64,000 bases of DNA. Origin: Paenibacillus prosopidis (GTDB lineage: Bacteria > Bacillota > Bacilli > Paenibacillales > Paenibacillaceae). The stretch covers positions 288,866-352,865 of the forward strand of contig NZ_QPJD01000004.1 in the NCBI RefSeq assembly GCF_003337375.1, given 5' to 3'. The translations under genes and the position numbers were made by a program. Positions within the stretch are counted from its first letter, which is position 1. Each line of letters starts with the position of its first letter. Of the stretch, positions 59,389-64,000 are shown piece after piece. The notes under the pieces were generated by a model, which was given only the letters and a program-made list of their open reading frames with translations, was not told the origin of the DNA and did no database searches.

Positions 59389-61770
59389 TTAATTAACCTT
59401 TATGAGACAGGTTTGCCCTGCTTCTGCAGGAAATCGGTATAAACCGTCTCCGTTATGATGGAGCGCAACTTCATTGCCGCTAACAGCATCGTATACGGCA
59501 ATCGCCTTATCCGAATACAGCACGCACTCCTCGTTGCCGCTCGATGAGATTTCCGCCTCTTCCCATTGACCATCCTTCCAAGAGATATCGACCTGGAAGC
59601 CGCCTCTTGCTCTCAAGCCCTTCACATATCCCTCCGCCCAAGCATCGGGCAACGCGGGCAGCATCTCGATGTACCCTTGGTGTGACTGCACGAGCATTTC
59701 CGCTATGCCTGCTGTTATGGCGAAATTGCCGTCAATTTGGAACGGCGGGTGCGCGTCGAACAGGTTGGCGTACACGCCGCCTATCGTAAAGCTGATCGGA
59801 TCATCGCTTTTTACTAACGACAACAGATTAGAAATTAAAGCCTTCGCCCTGTTGCCATCTTTGAATCTTGCCCACGTGTTAACTTTCCAGCCGAGGCTCC
59901 AGCCCGTTCCGCCGTCTCCGCGGAGCTCCATCGAACGTTTTGCGGCTTTGAATAGCTCAGGCGTTCCCTTCTCCGTAAGCTGTCTTCCGGGATACACACC
60001 TACTAAGTGTGAAATATGCCTATGATCCGGCGCTTCCCCTTCAAAGTCCTCGTACCACTCTTGAAGCTGTCCTTCGGCTCCAATCTTCATCGGATACAGC
60101 CTTGAGCGGGCTGCTATTAATTTCTCACGGAACGAATCGTCGGCAGTCAACAGCTCCGACGCTTCGATACAGTTCGTAAGAAGCTCCCATATTAATGAGG
60201 TATCCATCGTTGCCGATTTACTGACGGCAAATCTCTCGCCGTTAATGATGAATTTTTGTTCGGGCGATGTAGATGGTGAAGTGATCAAATTACCGTCGTT
60301 TTCCTCATGCAGCCAATCAAGACAGAATATAGCCGCTTCCTTCATGATTGGATAGGCATAGGTACGCAAGTATTCTAAATCTCGCCCGAAAGCAAAGTGT
60401 TCCCACAAGTGCTGGGTCAACCATACGCCGCCCATCGGCCAAAGCGCCCATACAGGATCGCCGTCTCCGAAGCCGCCTACAGGTGCGGATTGCGCCCAAA
60501 TGTCGGAATTATGATGCGCGACCCAGCCTCCCGCGCCATAGTTGGTCTCGGCCGTCTTTTTGCCGTTCTTCGCCACGTTTCCAATAAAATCAAGAAATGG
60601 AGTGTGCATTTCGCTCAGGTTGCAGTTTTCAACCGGCCAATAATTCATTTCCGCATTGATGTTAAGCGTATAATTGCTGCTCCAAGGCGCACGCAGCTCT
60701 TCATTCCATATACCCTGCAGGTTAGCTGGCTGCGTCCCGGGACGGGAGCTGGAAATCATCAGGTAGCGCCCGTATTGGAACAACAGCTCAACCAATTCCG
60801 GATCATTAGCGCCGAATTCCGAAATTCTTTGATCTGTTGACATGGCGGGCGGCGATACCCGATCACCCAGCTTTAGGGATACGCGTTCAAAAAGCGGCTT
60901 GTAATCCTCGGCATGGGCAGCGCGTATGAGGTCATAGCCTTTGACTACGGCTTGCGAAAGAGCTTGCATGGCAATAGCTGCTTCATCTCTCCCGCTTTGG
61001 TTCGGCAATTGGTCGAAGCCATTAAAGCTCGTTGCCGCGCTAAGATATAGCACGACCGTTGATGCCCCGGTAATTTGAATGCCGCTATGCGTCGTTTTCA
61101 TCGATCCGCCATCTTGCGAAGCGGTTACCCGAGCGTCAAAACGCATCGCTCTCGTTAGCTCGCCGTCACCATATTGCACTGGATTACTCGTATTGAAGTA
61201 GCTTGGCGATACATGCTCGGGCGCAAATCCTTTTATAATAAAGACGTCTTGCTCGTATGCCGTATCATAGCGCAGAGGGCTGACAAGCCCCACATGCATA
61301 CTCAATGCTCCGGGCTCGCTTGCGGTTAAGCGAACGGCCATAATTTGATCTGGAAATGAGGTTAAATATTCGCGGGTATACTGTATGCTGCCCACGTTGT
61401 ACCGCACCACTGCTATCCCTTCTTCAAGATTCAGCTCCCGGCTATAAGAGTGAAAGATGTTTCCATGCTCCATCGTCAGATGAAGCTCGCCGAAAGGAAG
61501 GTAGGATTGCGTATAGGGCCCCATCATTTGTTTCGATAGCTTATCGGCCTCTTTATAGTTTTTGTCGTTGATAAGCTCACGGATTTGAGGCAATACCTCT
61601 TTCGCATTCGGATTATTGCCATCCGCCGGGGGACCGGACCATAACGTATCTTCATTAAACTGAATTCGTTCTTGATGAACGCCGCCGAAGACCATGCCGC
61701 CTAGTCTGCCGTTCCCGATAGGAAGAGCTTCCGTCCATACGTTTGCCGGCACTGTATATTGTAGTTTCAT
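59389..61770 (-). CDS. GH95 alpha-L-fucosidase/alpha-L-galactosidase, cytoplasmic
   Basis: About 793 residues from '[20 protein letters not shown]', a standard GH95 start. The barrel carries the catalytic blocks: '[20 protein letters not shown]' with '[14 protein letters not shown]' (two catalytic Asn), '[10 protein letters not shown]' (general-acid Glu), '[14 protein letters not shown]', and '[16 protein letters not shown]' (Asp). No signal peptide. The open frame extends to a TTG at 61821 but the ATG at 61770 gives the family start. Removes terminal alpha-1,2-L-fucose or L-galactose, as found on xyloglucan, rhamnogalacturonan II and arabinogalactan. 61 bases after the GH2 stop, so probably the same operon. 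Confidence 0.93.
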   Translation of the reverse strand: MKLQYTVPANVWTEALPIGNGRLGGMVFGGVHQERIQFNEDTLWSGPPADGNNPNAKEVLPQIRELINDKNYKEADKLSKQMMGPYTQSYLPFGELHLTMEHGNIFHSYSRELNLEEGIAVVRYNVGSIQYTREYLTSFPDQIMAVRLTASEPGALSMHVGLVSPLRYDTAYEQDVFIIKGFAPEHVSPSYFNTSNPVQYGDGELTRAMRFDARVTASQDGGSMKTTHSGIQITGASTVVLYLSAATSFNGFDQLPNQSGRDEAAIAMQALSQAVVKGYDLIRAAHAEDYKPLFERVSLKLGDRVSPPAMSTDQRISEFGANDPELVELLFQYGRYLMISSSRPGTQPANLQGIWNEELRAPWSSNYTLNINAEMNYWPVENCNLSEMHTPFLDFIGNVAKNGKKTAETNYGAGGWVAHHNSDIWAQSAPVGGFGDGDPVWALWPMGGVWLTQHLWEHFAFGRDLEYLRTYAYPIMKEAAIFCLDWLHEENDGNLITSPSTSPEQKFIINGERFAVSKSATMDTSLIWELLTNCIEASELLTADDSFREKLIAARSRLYPMKIGAEGQLQEWYEDFEGEAPDHRHISHLVGVYPGRQLTEKGTPELFKAAKRSMELRGDGGTGWSLGWKVNTWARFKDGNRAKALISNLLSLVKSDDPISFTIGGVYANLFDAHPPFQIDGNFAITAGIAEMLVQSHQGYIEMLPALPDAWAEGYVKGLRARGGFQVDISWKDGQWEEAEISSSGNEECVLYSDKAIAVYDAVSGNEVALHHNGDGLYRFPAEAGQTCLIKVN

Positions 61771-61831
61771 ATTCTGCACCGCTTTCCATGAATAATTTAG
61801 AAAAAATCCTGATATCTTCAATAGTATAAGG

Positions 61832-64000
61832 TTAAGTTAATATTTCTATTTGTTTAACTGCAGCATTTGCCGCCTTGAATACCACCTTCAAGTAACGCAG
61901 GCCTTCGCTCGGCAGCTCCGCGATGAGGATTTTGTTTTTTCCCTCATGCTTGCTGGCTACCAGCGGGGAGAAAGACTTGCCATCCAACGAGTAAAATGCT
62001 TCTTGAAGAGACAGAGCAGTAGTTCCTGCAAATGTAATTACAGCATGATCAGCCTTCTTGCGTCCTTCTAGATCGACCATAATCCACTGCCCTTCCGCTT
62101 CGTTGGAAGGCTTCCAAAACGTATCCTCAAGGTCGTCGGTTACGTTCATTGCAGGATGCCCTGCTTCGTAGCTGCTGCAAAATACGGGTCTGCTTCTTGC
62201 GATATTATAGCTTGATCCGTGCGCCGGCGCCTTCATCACTGAAGGCGGGGGAGGTTGAAGACGGAGGGACTGACCGCTCCATATCGTGTCGCCAACGGCT
62301 TCGATACTGATTTCCGCAGGCAGCACCCCTTCGGCCCTTGCCTCAACTTTGATTGTCCCCGCGTAATAAGATCTCAATTCAATGGCTCCCATTCCGTCAA
62401 GGAAGCTGTTGTTCTCCGGCGAAAACCGTATCGACTTCCCGGTAGGGAATAACCCGCCCCCGTGGGTAATCTCAAGCTCGACTTGCAGCGGATTGCAGAT
62501 TCGCTTGCCCTCTCGGTCAATGACTTCAACGATAATATGTGTATCGTCTGTACCGTCGGTGGCTATCACATGCCTATCAGCCGTCAGTCTAAGCGTGTAA
62601 GCCGTTCCTTCAGAGGCCGGCTGCGGCGGCGCAATGCCAAGCAGCTCGTTGCGATACCAATACCAAGCATTTAATGGCAAACGATAATAATCGATCATCC
62701 CCATATAACCCATATTCGATGCAATGCTGCCATGATGGAAGCCGCACCATAACGCCTTGCCGGATCTCCAGCGCGGGTTTCTCTCCACTCCGTCCGTATA
62801 GCCCGGCGCATATTCTCCCGGCCTTACCGCTATAACGCTGCCATACTCCGACACGAAGCTAGGGAAGCCTGGATCAATATATAATGCGGCTCCGTCTCCG
62901 TTATAGCCCGCGATGTCTCCGAGCACATCGAACCCTTGTCGCTGTGCGCCGCCAACAGATGCAGGGCGCGACGGATCAAGGCGATGCGACTCCTCTACGA
63001 GCCGAACGATAAGCGCGCGTGCTTCATCCATAACCTCGTCATCGCTGAAAAACGGTTCATTGCTCATGCTCCATGTAATGATGCTGGGATGATTGCGATT
63101 CGTTCGGATCATCTCATGCAGCGCCCTCATGCAGCTGACTTCGAACTCTTCTTTATCTTCTTCGCGAACCGGATACGCGCTGCTTGCCCAATAGCCTTCC
63201 GTATTGGCGCCCCCGATTCCCCAAAAGCAGAGCTCCGACCAGAACAACAGTCCTTGCTTGTCGCATTCTGCGGAGAAGTGTGTATGATGCGGGTAGTGAG
63301 AGCCTCTTATAAAATTCATGCCGCAGTCCTTGATCAGCTTAACATCGCGTGCAATGCCTGCTCTTGTTACCGCGTCGCCCCATCCTGCATGATCCTGATG
63401 CACATTGGCGCCGATGATGTCATAATGCTTTCCGTTCAAGAAGAAACCTTTCTTTGCATCAAAGAAGATAGAACGCACCCCGAAACTGGTTTCATATTCA
63501 TCCTGCAGCATATCGTCCACATACACATAGCTCTTTAACTGGTAGAGATGCGGCGAATCCGGGTGCCACAACATTGGCTTACCCATCAGTTGTTGCTGGC
63601 TAAATTCAAAGCTTTGCCCCGGTTCAATGGATTGCCTGCTTCTCATCTCACTAATGCTCGTACCATCGAACTCCACGACGGATACAAGCAAGCAGTCCGC
63701 CGCGTTCGCCGCTTCGTTCACGACCTCGGTTTTAACCTCCAATGCCGCGCTTTCAGCGGTCACTTCGGAAGCAGTAACGAACGTGCCATACCAAGCGACG
63801 TGCACATGCTCCGTAACGATAAGGCTTACGTCGCGGTAGATGCCTCCGTTAAACACATGCTCTCCCGCTCGCGGAGCAAGACGAGGATTCCACAGATTAT
63901 TCAACCGCACAAAGAGCAAATTATCTCCTTCATGTACGAGCTCCGATATATCGATATGGAATGCCGTATATCCGCCCTTATGATTGCCGGCCCATTCGCC
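61832..64000 (-). CDS. GH2 glycosidase with C-terminal F5/8C domain, 5' end outside window
   Basis: The frame is open to the window edge (first visible residues '[20 protein letters not shown]'), so the gene starts beyond 64000; the TTG at 63919 is internal. GH2 layout: jelly-roll end ('[15 protein letters not shown]'), Ig domain, TIM barrel with acid/base Glu in '[12 protein letters not shown]' and nucleophile Glu in '[11 protein letters not shown]', further beta domains, then a discoidin-type domain ('[20 protein letters not shown]', '[20 protein letters not shown]'). Beta-galactosidase or a related beta-glycosidase. Likely co-transcribed with GH95. A binding domain on what may be an intracellular enzyme is unusual; the missing N-terminus must be checked for a signal peptide. 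Confidence 0.92.
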   Translation of the reverse strand, partial: GEWAGNHKGGYTAFHIDISELVHEGDNLLFVRLNNLWNPRLAPRAGEHVFNGGIYRDVSLIVTEHVHVAWYGTFVTASEVTAESAALEVKTEVVNEAANAADCLLVSVVEFDGTSISEMRSRQSIEPGQSFEFSQQQLMGKPMLWHPDSPHLYQLKSYVYVDDMLQDEYETSFGVRSIFFDAKKGFFLNGKHYDIIGANVHQDHAGWGDAVTRAGIARDVKLIKDCGMNFIRGSHYPHHTHFSAECDKQGLLFWSELCFWGIGGANTEGYWASSAYPVREEDKEEFEVSCMRALHEMIRTNRNHPSIITWSMSNEPFFSDDEVMDEARALIVRLVEESHRLDPSRPASVGGAQRQGFDVLGDIAGYNGDGAALYIDPGFPSFVSEYGSVIAVRPGEYAPGYTDGVERNPRWRSGKALWCGFHHGSIASNMGYMGMIDYYRLPLNAWYWYRNELLGIAPPQPASEGTAYTLRLTADRHVIATDGTDDTHIIVEVIDREGKRICNPLQVELEITHGGGLFPTGKSIRFSPENNSFLDGMGAIELRSYYAGTIKVEARAEGVLPAEISIEAVGDTIWSGQSLRLQPPPPSVMKAPAHGSSYNIARSRPVFCSSYEAGHPAMNVTDDLEDTFWKPSNEAEGQWIMVDLEGRKKADHAVITFAGTTALSLQEAFYSLDGKSFSPLVASKHEGKNKILIAELPSEGLRYLKVVFKAANAAVKQIEILT

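Noticed and set aside
1..64000. tRNA, rRNA, riboswitch, CRISPR or prophage features
   Set aside because: I looked for tRNA cloverleaf ends, conserved riboswitch cores, regular short repeats and phage genes and saw none; a covariance-model scan would settle it.

Overview
The window looks like a chromosomal segment of a Paenibacillaceae bacterium (Paenibacillus or a close relative such as Cohnella). Evidence: strong AGGAGG-type ribosome binding sites, many AraC-type regulators, several YesM/YesN-type sensor kinase/response regulator pairs beside LplA/LplB/LplC-type sugar importers, and a dense set of intracellular glycoside hydrolases. I saw no rRNA, tRNA, CRISPR array, complete insertion sequence or phage genes. 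The genus is an inference from gene content.

Layout. 0-6 kb: an AraC regulator (cut by the window edge), a GH28 polygalacturonase-like enzyme, a decayed regulator, and a GH4 alpha-galacturonidase-like enzyme divergent from its own AraC regulator. 6-10 kb: a complete fixABCX electron-bifurcation operon led by a small unknown gene, with no nif gene in sight. 10-17 kb: an AraC gene, then importer module A (two permeases, binding protein, sensor kinase, response regulator; minus strand). 17.5-22.3 kb: a diverged GH95-like enzyme and a Rieske protein with a large helical C-terminal part. 23.3-30.5 kb: importer module B on the plus strand (regulator, kinase, binding protein, two permeases). 30.8-36 kb: a gene graveyard (esterase, SGNH hydrolase and GH5 cellulase pseudogenes) around one intact orphan response regulator. 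36-45.7 kb: GH43, SGNH esterase and GH42 on the minus strand, an AraC regulator and GH3 enzyme on the plus strand, then another AraC gene. 46-50.6 kb: a decayed GH95/LamG remnant and a 1316-residue secreted beta-helix enzyme carrying three F5/8C and two LamG domains. 50.7-59.2 kb: importer module C (minus strand) with a GH43-like enzyme and a binding-protein fragment at its end. 59.4-64 kb: GH95 and GH2 enzymes, the latter running off the window.

Working together (inference): the large secreted beta-helix protein, and formerly the GH5 cellulase, would cut plant polysaccharide outside the cell. The three ABC importers, each paired with a two-component system, take up the oligosaccharides. The cytoplasmic GH28, GH4, GH42, GH43, GH3, GH95 and GH2 enzymes finish them. 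This set fits pectin, rhamnogalacturonan and arabinogalactan side chains. Import ATPases are absent, as usual for this family, where one shared MsmX-type ATPase serves many importers.

The least expected signals are: (1) a near-identical element of about 58 bp, with the same 17-bp-spaced promoter, upstream of both the orphan response regulator and the GH43 gene; (2) perfect, unrelated stem-loops directly after all three binding-protein genes, inside their operons; (3) fixABCX with an unknown Trp-rich leader protein; (4) a GH3 enzyme whose nucleophile position reads Ala; (5) a Rieske domain fused to an unknown helical domain.
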